Below are positions 41,401-58,697 of a stretch of DNA of 64,000 nucleotides, in pieces. Under the pieces are notes generated by a model. That model was not told the origin of the DNA and ran no database searches. It was given only the letters and a program-made list of their open reading frames with translations. Source of the stretch: Neelides folsomi (lineage: Eukaryota; Arthropoda; Collembola; Neelipleona; Neelidae); NCBI GenBank assembly GCA_034687125.1, contig JAQGBZ010000001.1:310001-374000 (forward strand), read 5' to 3'. Positions within the stretch are counted from its first letter, which is position 1; every line of letters starts with the position of its first letter. Position numbers and translations under genes: made by a program.

Positions 41401-44400
41401 TTTTCTATACAAATATTGTATATTTTGTATGAGATTTCTAACATTATAAGAAAATTCATTATATTGCTTCTAGAACCTAATACTTGGAATAGAATCAATA
41501 ATAAAACCTATAGCTAAATGTAAGAGGTATACGTATGAGATTATGGACATTTCCTGACTCCTGTCATCGGTAAGTTTGAAAGGCTCAGGTCTGAGGAAGT
41601 CAATTTATCTCATGTCGGAACATAGCACGTGTTGCGAGCGGAGAACCTGCATAGAAATAGAAATTTAAAAATGTTTATGGAACACCCCAAACGTCTGTTT
41701 TTGCTCATCTCATTGAAATTTCCAGAGGAGGGTCTGAGGGCTCGGTAGGGCCCAGAGAGACGAAAGAGAAGTCCGGTGGCAAATAAGACAAAAACTATAC
41801 TTATAAGTTATATTTATAAAGTAAACCTCGACCCTCTGGACTTTGCTTTTGTGTAAGCCCCTTCCAGTAAAGGCCTTTTTATAAATATACTCGTTGAATG
41901 GAGAAGGTTCGAGAGGTTTGGGAAAGGTATAAGGAGGCTTTGGATGTGAAGAAGCCAAGGGGGAGGATGAGAACAAACTTTTGGGGTCCATCAGTTCTCA
42001 ACGTGACTTGATTTCCGACATCCAGATCTGAAAAATCGAAGGCCAGCAGAGAGTGAGATAGACCTGTAATAGACATTAGGTGGAACACATAGACCTTTTA
42101 AAGAGGCTTCACTGACTTTCGCCAATTCTCCGGATCTGTTTGAGGATTCGAGGAACCCCTTCACGAGAAAAAAGATAGAGAGCCTTTAGATGGAAAACAC
42201 CATCACGAGGCTTCTAAACTCAATGAATTTAACCTGAAGAAGCTCCAGAGGAATTCTGAAGAATTCTATCATGTCTTTTTATATATACTCGATTCCTTTT
42301 CTCTTTATTTATTTCTTTATTGTACTTGTAAAAAGGAATCTCGTGGAGAAGATAAAGGCTTTCCCCAACAATTTCCACATTCCTATAGCATATCTTGGGA
42401 AGCGGAGACCGAGGCGGATCTCTTGATGAGCGCTCCGTTTTTTCTCATTCCTGAGGAATAAAAAGGAATGAGGCGGAGAAGCAGCTTGAGTTGGCAAATA
42501 AAGATCAATAATGCAATATGCTTTCCCTCCCAAACCATTTATGTGGATTGTGGACCATTGTGTAGTCCCATCTCCTACTTATTCCCTTCTTATCTCATTA
42601 TTTTCCCTTTACGGAGAGCGAAGTGGGGAGAAGGAGGGAGAGATTCCTCCCGTGAAAACACATAGGAAGAGTCAGGAGAGCAGACAAGTGAAGAATACCG
42701 AACAACACACAAGATAATATGTAACAGTGTCCCACATGGGGTATACCATGTTCAAGAATATTTTCCTTTCCCATGCCCAAGATGGGAATCAATAAAATAG
42801 TAAAAGAATAACAACGTGACTTTACACTCGCCAAAATGGGGCTCTTTGAAAAAGGAACAAGACTCGGACCGCATTCTATTTCAATTAATGTTTCATTCTC
42901 ATCTCGCCGGCTCTCGGCTTCTCTGGAGAGTAGAGGCCATAAAGTAAGAGTCATCGAGATATTATTTGATTTGTTACGATTTTCCAGAGATACTTCCACC
43001 GCACTTTTCCGCCTAAGGAACCCTCATAAATCCCCTTCTTTCTTCCGGTCCTCTCCCGAAAAAACTCGTTTGAAGAAGGAAAGATCTAATAGAGTTTTAT
43101 TGGACAAAAAATACCATTCCGTTTTTCTTAACTGCATTTAAGTACTTATAATTTACTCAAGAAGTCCCTTCCATTTAGCTCTCATACCCACGAGGATTTA
43201 GAGTATAATCTATAAAGCTCCTTCCGAAACACATTTTTCATTAATTTCCCAACTTTCCCAGTTTTGGAATTGCAAAATTGGAGTTTTACTTTCAGCCTGA
43301 TGGTTTCATTGAACTTTGATGATTTCAATAATATGAAACCTCTCTAATGTTGACAAAAATTGGCCAATAATTCATTAATTATTATCTTGTGAATTACTCC
43401 AACCTTTTGAATTAACTGCTACTAAATATGATTTAAAACGTTAAAAGTAAAGCTAAATCAAACAAAATTAAAGCGAGTAGATTAAAAGCTAGGTATCTAA
43501 TTAAACCTTAAACATTTAACCTGAAATATTTATTAAGTGTTCTTATTTATGATAAATAATTTATCCCTCGCAGCTCCATTTCAGATGATTAATTAATGTG
43601 CGATGTTATTTTTGAACATCGATTCAGACAGTTTCATTTGTATTTTTTATTCTCTTTCCAGACTTACATAGCTTTGAAATCAATATAAGGAGATACCCTT
43701 AGAGGATTTAGGGGCTAAGGAGATTTGGAGTTTAGATTAATCGTCAAAGTCACTTTGGTTTCGATTGGTTCCATAAGAAGTGTCTCTGGGGTTTTTTGTG
43801 ATTGGAAATCGGATTTGAAGGGTTTTCAGAGTTCATGCAAAGAGTAAAGAAAATAAAGGAAAAGGTTCAATATGGACAGTAATGAAGTTGGTTGGTCCGC
43901 GGGGGAGAAATGAGTAGGCGAGGTCTGAGCAGCCGCCTCGCCAAACTCACCTTGTACCTGATCAGCATGAGAATTGGCGGAGAGATAAAGCTCATTGGAA
44001 ATTGGGATACTCATGTATGAGTCATCGTGACTCAGCAGCTCTTATCTCAATTGCTCATATAACAATAAGTAAAGAAAAAGTTCTTCGCAAGTTCCTCTAT
44101 TAACTGATCTGAAGAGAAAGTCCAATAATTCACTTTCCCGGTTTCTTGAAGGAAATTACACGGAATTGGTTAACCTACTTACTCAATGCCTTTCTCTTAT
44201 CAAATACTACATGACTCATGGGGGAAATGTATGCTTAATGTTGGTTCGTCATCCGTTATTGTCGTGCGTAACATGTTCTGACGATCACAAGAATTTTTTT
44301 TATGGAAATTGGAAATATAATTCATGTGATATTACGCTTTCTTGGGCATTTTAATAGCTAATAAACATTGTTATTGTATTAACTCTATTATGTTAAGTAC

Positions 44401-47400
44401 ATATTCTGTACTGTATTACTGTATTGCTTAAACTCGGGTTGAATTACTAACATAAGGATCAGTGTGCTGTATGGATATTGATATGATTAAATACATTTAC
44501 TGTATTGGGAGATTGTATGGGTGATTATGGGAGATGTAGGGCATTGAAGGAATGCAAATAAGATTTTAACTTATGCGTAAATTAAGTTATCTGATCACGA
44601 TCTTTGATGATTCTTCACTTAAAGTTGACACCCTCTTAAGAAACATTTGGGAAATGGTGACAATTTCCCTGTCTTACATTTATAGTGTTAGTAGTATAGT
44701 GAATACAAAAGAATTTGTATTTACATTTATTGTAGATTTAGAATATGTGGGGTGGAGGCATTGAAGCGAATGACAACTCTCAATTGATGCTAAACAGATG
44801 CTCATTGAAGGAACAAGATGGGAAGAAGCTTAAAGTTAATTAAAAGTTCTTATCTTTATTTTCAATGTGAATCGATTTGGGTTTCATTACAATGCAATTT
44901 TTCCCTTCTTTGACTTTCACTTCGCATCTTCATTTTTCATGATCAGTATTCTGGGAGGTTCAAATAAGTGTCTAAAAAGAGAAGTACAATATTTGATTTT
45001 CACATTTTCAATGGAGAAATTCAATATGAAAGATGACATGAATATAAATAAGATTTTGAGGACTTTCGGCTTACGTTTTCAACTCCTCGTCTCCTAACAT
45101 GTTTTGTTCTGCATGAATCTTCTCAACGGGGACGAGAACTCAAGAATTTCCATCCTCCCATCAAAATTTCAAAATGAATTTCTGAGAGCCCCACACTTCA
45201 AATTCTATCTCACAGTCTGCATATCCCAATCTCCTTAATCCCATTTTCCACATCGCCGCTCATTGAAATCTTGGCGTATTGAATTTCCATAATGTCCTTA
45301 CGTCTCTTCCATTAACTTCACCTAAGGACTTGAAACCCACAAATCTCCGCCTTTAAACAAAGTTCATTAAAAATGGTTAACTAATTTTAGCTCTCCGACC
45401 AAATCCGCCTATTTTAATACATTCCTCATTATTTATAAAGATCGTAAATGTTCCATGTTGCAAACAAGGCGCGCACTCCATCAATGTGAAAGTAAACATT
45501 TTATTTGGAAACTAAAACCAAATGCATTATCTAGTCAATATTGAAAAATTGCTTTGCAATAATAATGCACTAGAGTAGGACAAGAAGTATATATTTTGTG
45601 TTAAAGCGGTAAATAAATATATTCTTCATTCTCAGTAAATACACATATTCACACATAATATGGATCCTCTGTTGCTACTAGAAATACGAAATCTCATATA
45701 TTTTCTAGTTATGTACATGCGGTATAAGCCGTTGTCTGAGTATATTTGGTTCAGATTGTGAAGAGCAATTAAAAAAGATTTATTGATTTAATTCCAACGG
45801 GCGTGTTGTTCTGTGCCGAACGTGCCGTAGATTCTTCTTTCTTTTCCCATCGAGGGGCAATTAGGCAGTATTTAGAGCTATAAAGAAGAAGACTCGGGTT
45901 TGGGGTTTTGTTTGGCCTTTCGGAGTTTACGGATATTTTTAAAATGAGTTTTTTCTAAAAATGAAGAAAGGAGGCAATAAAGGTCGAGGAACATGATCCA
46001 GACAACATGCCTTAATAGGACTCCCCTTCCTCCTCATTGAGGACGAAGAGAGAAATTAATTTGAAAGTAGTTCCTCGAGCGTGCGATCAATCCTCCACAT
46101 CCAGTTCTTCCTGAGCAATTAATCCAATCTCGTGGGCCCTATAACCACAAAATCGGGAAAAGAAGAGAGATCCTGTTTCCAATTTCATATTCCCCTGCAA
46201 CAACATGAGTGCTTTGAAGGTGGATTTCCTCCGTGGGCTTCGCACCCTCGAGGAACATCCACTTGAGTAACCCATTTTATGCTCCTCTCAAAACATCCCA
46301 AATTTATTTTTATCTCTCTCGCGCCTCTCAAATTGGCTCTCTCGCATCCTCAACTTTCTCCCACCATTCCACAAATTTCCAGACCTTTTTTCCTCACCAG
46401 TTCGAAAGATTAGTTCATCTTCATTTATTATACCCTTTTTTATAAAAGCCTCATATATTATATTTAATTTCCTTTATTGTCGTCAATTTTTTCCGGATTT
46501 TTTCCCCGAAACAAGAATAATTTTTAATAAAGATCTTTTTACACTAGCACTTTATTTTAAATATTTAATTTTGATTTGAAATTGAAAACTGACATTAATG
46601 AACAATATATCATGTTAAACTAGAATATTTAATAATATTTCAAAGTTTTCCCAGTAGAGATATAATTTATTAGTCATCATCATCAATCAAAGTTAAACAC
46701 ATGCATAACTTATCTCAACAAAAAATTCCTCAATTAAGATATTTCTTATGAACAATGGGCTTAAAATTGCAAAGGGAAAAATTCCCCAAACTTTATTCCA
46801 AATCCACAGGATTATTGAGTGTATTTCAGTAAGCATGAAGGAGAGTCTAATGGATTTACGTATTTAAGAATCGGAATGCATCGTGCTCAAGTTGAGTGAC
46901 ATGCGAGGCATGCAAGGATTAAATTGCTAACATGTTCAATAGACATGGCTAATTAAGAAGTGTGAGTATAAATGCTCGTTGAATCCAGTTACAATGAACC
47001 ATTCACACATCGTTGGAGATATTCAAAGGGGAGTTGAATCATTTAATGGCTAAATTTTTTTCTACTAAAAAGTTCAATCAGCCAGGGAAGGGAAGCATTT
47101 TGGGCAAAGATGTTCAAAATAGACATTTCGTATGGTTTTCATCTCAGTCCATGGATCTCCCAGCTTGTGCTCTCTCTCCGAGATCCGTCGGCAAAGAAAG
47201 TGAACCAGGTCAAGTTGGCTCAACATAAATAAACGGAAGAATAAAATCCTCTCCTTCCCATCTGTAGTAAATCATTGTAATTGCATTTAAAGTAGTCAGG
47301 GATTAGAATGACAAGGCCCAGAACACACGGACCAAATTCTCACACTATGAACATATCAACGTAAAGAACGGAAGAGAAATGAAAGCAAGAATGAAGTTGG

Positions 47401-50400
47401 GTCTTGGGAGGGATTTCATATTTGGATGACTTTCGTGGAGCCACATTTCCTCTCTTCACTCTTCATTTGTCCACCATAGATCCATAGGAATGCTGTACAT
47501 ATATATCTTATAAACACCATACACATCTGGTAGGCTTATATGCCTATAATAAATATTATTCATTGCTACAATACATATTCTAATATCAAATATATTGTGT
47601 ATATGTCATAGCATCTCATTGGATATTCTCAGTGATTCAAGAGAGCACCTAAGGGAGGATCAAAGAAGGGAAAAGCCAAAAGTCAAATAAACAGCGTGGA
47701 GAGAACTGAGAGGTTATTTAAGAACTCAACTCTCCGAAAGGGACTGTAAGGATAAAAGAACCTCTTAGCTACATCTCCTTTAACATCATTATCATCACTT
47801 TCTCTATTTTAAAGATTTTTTTAACGGGGGTAAGCGAGTTGGAGCAAAGGGATAATGTAAGCATTCCTATCTGCCTCAATCCACTCTCTTCCTTCCTTCT
47901 CTATCTCAATGGAGAGGCAAATGAGGGCCGGGATTTACTTATCCTCTTCCCCTTCTTATCTCCCGAGTAAGTAGTTGAGATAGGAAAAAAGAAAATATTT
48001 GCCCCTTCAACAAAAGACCTTCATTCACAACGGTTTAAAGAGGAGTTAACATTTAAATTCACTTTCCTGCCGTATAACTTACGCCCTTACACTCTCATGA
48101 TAATTCTCGAGATAATTCTTTGTAAATGAGGCATTTGTTCAACCCAGGGAAAGTGCTAGAAAAAAGATAAAAAAACACCAGTGGGACATGTAAATATAAA
48201 AATCTGCTCTTTAAACAATCTCAAATACATTGAAAAAATAACAAATTTGGTACAATTTACATAAAGACATGAAATACATAATGCATTTAATATCTTAAGA
48301 CAATATTTTACTCTTGATTTTAAATGTTTAAACCTTGATTTAAACCGTTTACAATTTACACCATGCTTCCACCACCTTGTCTTGTAATCACATGTAAATT
48401 GGTGATAGAAAAAGTAAATAACATTTTGGTAAACCGTGAGACCGTGAGACCATTGGCGCCTTTGAGGATGATTAAGAGTTTATCGACTCGGGCTGAGTAA
48501 AATATTGGAATTCAATAGAGAGAGCCGACTCGAATGAGCACATTTGCATCCATTGAGAATAAATTTGCAAGTAAAGTGTCATTAGGGTTGATGGGGAGAG
48601 GCAAAGGAGTGGTGTGGTGAGTTGAGTGAGCTCAAATTATACTCACTATATGGATAATTAAGTCGGTTCGGTTCGAGACGGATTGAGTCACTTTGTCCTT
48701 ATCAAACTGTGAGTCTGCCACACACATGGATGTTTCGTCCACCTAACTATTCCCAGACCAAGGATTCACCAAATATTCACAGACCACATTTTGAGAATTT
48801 TCTCGTACCTCGTAGCTCAAATTTCACCTCATTATACTTCACTCATTCAGTCAGCGATGTTTAACCAATACATCCTCTCTTCGACTCTATTATCTCACAA
48901 ATTGCAAATGGTAATGGACGTTAATGCAAAGGAAACTCTCAAACACCAAATATCCTATTCCGTCTAAAGCATTATCTTATTATGATGGAAGCTGCTTAGG
49001 GAAAGTGAAATCCCTCTTAGCCATCAAACATTAACTGTTTACTCCCCAAAAGGCAAATATATTTTGAGTGAAATTCAATGTTGAAATGATACACTCGGAA
49101 GTTTGCCAGGAGTGAGATCCCTTCTACACCACTAAAATGAAAATGGTTCAAATTGTTAAATCAATCCAAAATTGCTAAATTAACACGTCTGTGTATCAAC
49201 AACATATCAGTGAGTATGAATGAAAATTAAATGTTTAAAATTAATTCTAATTATATATTCTAAATAAGCATTGAGTACAAGTACCATAATTGTTTGTATA
49301 ATTAAACGATGGGTAAAGATTACTTTACTAAGAGTGCTATTTTAATAATTAATTATATTGACATTGTAGGATAAAAAGCATAAATAATAAATCAAGTGGA
49401 AGAACCAAAATTTTAATTATGCTGTAAGAGACTTGTTACTCATCAACCTGAGATCTCTGAATCTTGATAGAATTAACTCGTTTCTTATTGTGTCTTGAAT
49501 ACCACAGAGCGTAGAAAGCATAAGGAGGAGGAGAAATTGAAAATGAATGGAGGGTTTTGTCGGAAATACCACAATAGGGCATTAATAATGCAGCAGGGCA
49601 TTAGAAGGAGAGTCAGAAGGATCTTCCCACAAGGCACCCATCATTTGTGGAGGAGGAAGAAGGGGCAAACCTCGAAACTTAAATGTCTTCTTCGGCTTCA
49701 TTACCCGCCTAATGGACTGGAAAAAGTTGATGAGGAAAGACCTTCTAAGATCCAAACTCACATCACCATGCATTACTTCCAACATCAGACTTTGGCCTCT
49801 TATGGGGAAACCCGGTGGCCATTCAAAATTTTAATCATTCTTACAATGATTAGCTTCATGAAATTTATTAGGTTGTGAACTCTTCAAAACTCGAGTTATC
49901 TTTACCTTTTATGTCTTTTATTTTTGATCTTTTAAGAAATAAGAAGACACATTAGAAAAACTTATATAGTTGATAAAAAGAACTTGGCTGTTCCATTCAT
50001 AGGGTTTGGAAACTTTATCTAAAAGTAAGACGTTTAATAAATTCAAGTTGAATGCTTCTTTATGATTGATTATGAATGAGCTATGACTCTTTGAGTTATG
50101 TATGATGATTATCTCATCCATATACCCTTTTACCTGGATCTGTATTAATACTACAATGTTTAATATATTGTATGTGGTACTTATTCGATAACAATTACTT
50201 GAGAATTACCAACATTTGTGTGTTAAGTAATTTGACACCGGATCGCTCTTTCAATTTAATTTCTTAAAAGGGCAGATCAATCATTCGATTGCTAAATGGA
50301 GATGAAATTCAATACATGAAAGAATGAGCAGGTAAATGGTGTCGAGTTTCTTAATTTGTTTTAAGTGCAATGAAAGTTATAACAAAAAGACAATTTATAT

Positions 50401-51257
50401 TTCAATTACCTATCTACTTAGAAAACTTTTCATTAATAACAAAAGTTTAAAAAGGTTAATGAATTTTTGAAAAAAAGTAAATGGTTATTAAAAATGTGAA
50501 CAAATGATAGGCCGAAGTTTCATAGGCATTATATATTTTCAATTTAAACTTTATTAATACCTTAATATTAAATAAACGCATTACAAACTTTATATTATTA
50601 ATAGCGTGATTGAGATGAAACATAAATGAAGTTTATTATTCATAAGTCTAACTGTACAAGTGATGCGTTGAATATAATATGTAATCATTATTAATTAATA
50701 TATTTATGGATATTTACATATATGATTTAATATTATGTACCTACCTATGCATGTACTTACAAATTAGTTAGTGTAATATTTATCGTTTAAGGATTTAAGT
50801 TTAAAATTAAATTTAAATAAAATCTTTTGATAATATCACAAAGGTGTAGGTGGATCCGTTCATATTTTCCATTCACCTCACTTAAATACCTAATTTACAA
50901 TTATAATTAATATAATATTTAGCTAAATCGTCGTTAGTAAATTGATTAAATAAAATTTAATATATAAATTATTGAAATCTACTTCAACTCAACAATTAAT
51001 TCTACAAAAACCTATTCACACACTTTTTTTCAAAACTCCCTATTTAGATTTTAGTTATAGTAATATTATAAAATCTTTATAAAATATGAAATTGTGTACC
51101 CAAACATTCAATATATTTTCATCCATGAATAAATATATACAAGAACAACCTCAATTTATAATAATAGTAAATAATCCAAATAATTAAAAGATTCAGGCAG
51201 CAATAAATAATGGGACCTTGCAAACTTCATATTCAGCATGTCATTATATTTTTTTAG
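35431..51257. other. Gene-poor stretch upstream (left) of CUL3, no gene recognised
   Basis: Balanced blocks near 36180-37240, 37480-37900, 38160-38500, 39230-39900, 40090-41000, 41560-43320, 43680-44050, 45780-46440, 46800-48170 and 48420-49130 alternate with AT-rich DNA (for example 38640-39200, 41260-41560, 43330-43620, 46440-46760, 49130-49440, 49900-51250). Open frames such as 42598-42999 (minus), 42836-43141 (plus) and 49495-49878 (plus) overlap frames on the other strand and match nothing I know. Confidence 0.55.
37354..37381. repeat. (TA)14 microsatellite
   Basis: Uninterrupted alternating TA run of about 28 bases. Confidence 0.95.
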
Positions 51258-51263
51258 TTTATT
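51258..51263 (-). terminator. Candidate polyadenylation signal for CUL3
   Basis: Read on the minus strand this is AATAAA, about 200 bases beyond the CUL3 stop codon (51466-51468). In DNA this AT-rich the hexamer also occurs by chance, so only its distance and position support it. Confidence 0.3.
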
Positions 51264-51465
51264 TGAAAGTGATATAAAGAATGAAATTTAATTCTCATTA
51301 ATTTAATTCATTATAAAGGGATTCTTAGCTCGATTTGAAATTACCTTACAGACAAAATATTATTGAATTATGGGAAAATTGGACTTTAAATTGAAAAGTA
51401 GTATACAAATATTCATGCAGCGGAAGTTGACGTAATGTAGCTGCTGGGGCATTCTTGAAACTTAA

Positions 51466-54748
<3,283 letters not shown>

Positions 54749-54817
54749 CTTCACTTGTTTAATGAATATTCGGACCCTTTCAAATCTCGTTACCTTCTTT
54801 ATTGTCCAAATCAAAAT
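54749..54817 (-). other. CUL3: CUL3 5' UTR part of first coding exon, with probable leader intron upstream
   Basis: On the minus strand a good acceptor (TTTTTATGTTTTAG) ends at 54818, 69 bases before the start codon. A good donor (CCTAAG|GTACTT) lies at 55012/55011. Together they would make a 194-bp intron (55011-54818) inside the 5' leader, with the leader's first exon running from the promoter region near 55.57 kb to 55012. This is inferred from splice signals only. Confidence 0.45.
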
Positions 54818-55563
54818 CTAAAACATAAAAACTTTTTAATTTACACATAGTTTAAATTACAAGTTATAATATTAAGCCATGTTTTAGTGTTAGAATTGAA
54901 GCTTATTGATTTTTAATGGAACTCACAAATCAATGTCTATTACGATTTTTGATTCCCTTTTAATTCTTTTTTTTAGTTATTTAAGGTTTTTTTATAGAGT
55001 AAAATAAGTACCTTAGGGTTGTAACGTGTCCATTCTTTGATGGACGGGAGAGAAGAGAGAGCAATGCGAAAATACAATGAGAATTCACTTGCCCTCTTTA
55101 CCGAAAAAGGGCAAAAGTATTGTCGTTCAAAATTTTAATTTCTCCAGCAACGTCCAAATCTCCTCCTTTCCTCTTACACAGCAATTGAAGCACCAACCTC
55201 GTCTCGTCTTTAATCTATCAGAAATTGAAAAATCTAAATTACACATCAGGGTCTCAATTTTGTCAATTGAAACATCCTCCACCTTTCCACATCGACCACC
55301 GAATTAATTAGAATTAAAATAATGTACAAATTGGGAATTTAAAGATTGAAAATGAATTTACGAGATCGGCCGAAGAGCTGAGCCACTTTTAGGCAACGCA
55401 GTTTACTGTGGAGGTCGACTGTGACAATTTCCAATTAAAAATAATTAGGTGAGAGAGAGGTATGATTTCGTATGAATCGCTTGTGCCTTGGTCTGTCTGT
55501 GTCGTGTGTGTATTATTCCTATTCGTATACATTTCATATGGTTCTCTGTGTTGGAAGAGGGGC

Positions 55564-55574
55564 GCCGCCATCTT
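55564..55574 (-). promoter_or_regulatory. YY1-type motif in presumed CUL3 promoter
   Basis: Read on the minus strand the sequence is AAGATGGCGGC, a perfect match to the YY1 consensus, which in animal genes usually sits just downstream of the transcription start of housekeeping promoters. It lies in the most GC-rich local stretch (about 55560-55840) and points in the direction of CUL3 transcription, about 820 bases before the start codon. The role is inferred from motif and position. Confidence 0.5.
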
Positions 55575-55839
55575 TGGGACAATTCCCCAACACCAGCTGA
55601 TCTTCCCGTCCACAAACCTTCAGAGGTGCCTTCGTGGATGGTGTGGGGAATATTGCCGAATTTTTCGCCAGCGCCAGCCCAACCGTTCCCGGTCCCGGCT
55701 CCTTCCTCTGGTAAAGAATCTGCTCATTCTCCACCTTTCATCTCTCCAACTCGCCTTCCCGGAATTTAACCCTCAAAGTGGCCGGGAGAACAGGAGGAAA
55801 GTTGCCCGGACCCCTCGTCAAGTAGTTGAAGTCGAATAG

Positions 55840-58697
55840 CGATCTCCCGAGATTTGGATTCGCGTATTCGGTGAAATGCCTCTCGTTTTAACATTTGGCA
55901 AACCTTGGGTCTTTTCAAAAAGATTTCTTGAAATCTCGCCCATGTCTTTATTCATCTTCCATTTGATTCCTCTTGGCCTCTTTTCATATTTGTTACGCAG
56001 AAAGGGAAATCAAATGGAAGGGCCGACGGGCCAAACCCAAGTTAAAGCTCAAGTTCATTTTCCAATTCTTTAAAAACTTTCCAAGTGTGGTCAATTTCGG
56101 TTCAACTCTTGGATCCACCCCACCTCAGATGTTTGTCTTTGCTAAGAGGTAGGTGTGCATATTTTATGGGATCGTTTGACTCGGGTTGGTTTTATTAAAT
56201 TAGACCAAATTGATTTATTTTATTGGAAGCTCTTATTCAATTCGGATTTCATTCCTATTTGATTCAATTCCTTTAAAATTCCATTTTGCACTCCGCATTG
56301 ACCTCGACACTTATATTATAAATCTATTCCTATCCATTTCATATGCAATGATTGAAAATAAGGAAAATCCATATTGTTCCATACTCTCCATGTATGATAC
56401 AACATTACGATCAATATATCGAAATATCAACTCTAGCAATTAGGAAAGATACGCAGATATCAAAGCGAGGTCTTTGAAAAAAAAATAAACAAACAAGGCC
56501 ATACGTACGTCGTATTACAATATAGAGTACATATCATTTAAAGTTATAAGTTATAGTTACTAAATATTAACGAAACAATTTACTACTCATTTGATAATAT
56601 GTAATTAAATATTTGCAGTAGACCACATTCAAATACCACATAACCACATTCAAATTCAAAATATTTGTTATAACCCTTTTCGTCCATTAGTTTTCATAAA
56701 ATCAACGCGATTTAGGACCAAAATTAGAAAAGTTGCGTGTTAGAAATTGATTTAAAAATAGGATGTCCATTGCGGAATTGACGTAATATAAATTGTTAAA
56801 CACAATTTTCCCAATATACTTCATTCCCCTTTATAACATATTTATACGAGTACTCGTACATAAAAATATTGTACATTTGTACAACTTTGTGTTAAATGTT
56901 AAACCAAAGGTTAATCAAACAATCATTATTTCATTATTACAATAATTTCATTAATTTAACGACTTCCCTCATATAGTCAATCTTTACTAACATTTAGCCT
57001 CTCTGTTAACATTAAAAGGCTAAAAGGTTATATTATAGAAGATTGAATTACTTCCTCTTCTATTGGTTTTTACAATATTATATATTTTTATAAAGGTTTG
57101 CTATATGCATTATCTATCAGTAGCTAATAGTTGACGAGCGGGTGTATAGATGAATTGTTATATCCTTTGAACATGTACAAAAGTTGAAATATGATATTAT
57201 TGCGACTTGTGCAAAGCAAGAGCTTTGCCCTCTCCCATCTAATGAATATGCACGTTGGTTGGGTGTAAGCCAGGGGAGTCTCTTCAGTATGGTCTCTGAA
57301 GTGGAGGAAGTGAGGCAAAGAGAGATCGACGGTCAAACTGTCAGGCTTTCACCATTTCCCCCAATTTCTCCTACTTTGTCTCCATTTGTTGCTCATTCGT
57401 CCCATGCTGTTGGAGTCAATCTGGCGGAGAAGATAATTTTCACCCTTTTTCTCAATTTCAGAAAAATAGTCATAATGTGACGAAAGGAAGTTAGTAAGCC
57501 TATGGAAGAGAGGAGTCTCACCCTCGCCCGTGACTTACTTCTCTCGTTCGACCAGGTGTAGCAACCTTCAGCAAACACTCATCCTCACCGCAAATTAATT
57601 AATCCATGTAAGTTTACTATATTTAATTTAATACAATTTATTGATTTTGTTATTTATAAATAATCTCCGCGCTTATTCTTCATTTTATCTGACATTCTTT
57701 TTGCTTTTATTATCTTCCCTATTTATGTATTTCTCTTTCTCTCACTTTTCAGTAGAATAATCCTTGTACAGTATGGTACCCCTTTTTTAATTTTCACTTT
57801 AAAATATTTTTAAAAGTTATTTTAATAAATTCGATCGAATTGGGAAAACAAATTATTGAAAATATTGAATGTCGAAAACTTAAAGTGCTAAAAATTGCAA
57901 TGGTTAAAATACTTCCGATTAAAATAATTGAACTTTTAACGATAATTAGGAAATTAAGATTTGGAAATTGTAGGTCGTAAGAAGACAAGAGAGTTCTTCA
58001 TATTAACCCTACAATTTTCCCACCACAATTCATTTTCACATGCAAAAGAGTTTTAACTCATGACACTCATGAGGAATTTATTTATTTATTATGAAACAAT
58101 TTGTTTTGATGGACCAATTGTGACGCTTTCATGATGAGTTCTAGAACGAGAGAAACCATTTTATTTCAATTCTTTTATAATTTGTCGGCTAGAGCGGAGG
58201 AAACATACACAATAACATTTCTTAGATTTTGTAGGAGATAAAATTCACTTTTTTATACTTCACTTGTTTCGTTTGATGAGAAAACAATGATTAATGATTT
58301 GCAATTGCAATGTAAATACATGCTGTACATATGTAACTCATACTATTTAGTGTCTTGCTTGTGATGGAAATGGGAGCATTCGAAGAAATTCTTTTGGAAT
58401 TAAAGATAAAGAAGTCTTCATGTACACGTTTGCCATTGCCATTTCAAGGGGCTAGGAATAGGACAAAAAATATGCATGTTGATTTGTAAGTCTCCAAAAA
58501 ATAAAAATATTTTTTGAATATTCCTACTGCTGAAAGCCTCAAAAGAATTTGAATTTGTTCTTTTATATTTCACTAATTGTCTTCTCTAATTTCTTCAACT
58601 TTTTCTCTCTGTTGATCTTACGTTCTTCAAATTCTTGCGATCAAGTAGAGAATTATAAATATAAAGGGAAAACTAATTAATCATCTGGGAAATTAGA
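55840..58697. other. Intergenic region between CUL3 and TMEM164
   Basis: The two genes are divergent. Beyond the GC-rich CUL3 promoter block the sequence is mostly AT-rich (about 56150-57120 and 57590-58690), with a more balanced island at 57180-57560 that holds an unrecognised plus-strand open frame of 98 codons. A TATAAATA at 58654-58661 lies about 37 bases before the TMEM164 start codon, but in this composition it is weak evidence for a TATA box. Confidence 0.5.

Noticed and set aside
42598-43141. Overlapping long open frames on opposite strands (133 and 101 codons)
   Set aside because: They overlap each other on opposite strands and neither resembles a known family; both are likely products of biased composition.
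49495-49878. Plus-strand frame of 127 codons and minus-strand frame of 67 codons over the same bases
   Set aside because: No recognisable motif in either direction and no supporting splice signals.
55462-55839. Plus-strand frames in the GC-rich block upstream of CUL3
   Set aside because: They lie antisense over the presumed CUL3 promoter and first leader exon; Pro/Arg/Ser-rich wording reflects GC-rich DNA rather than a protein.
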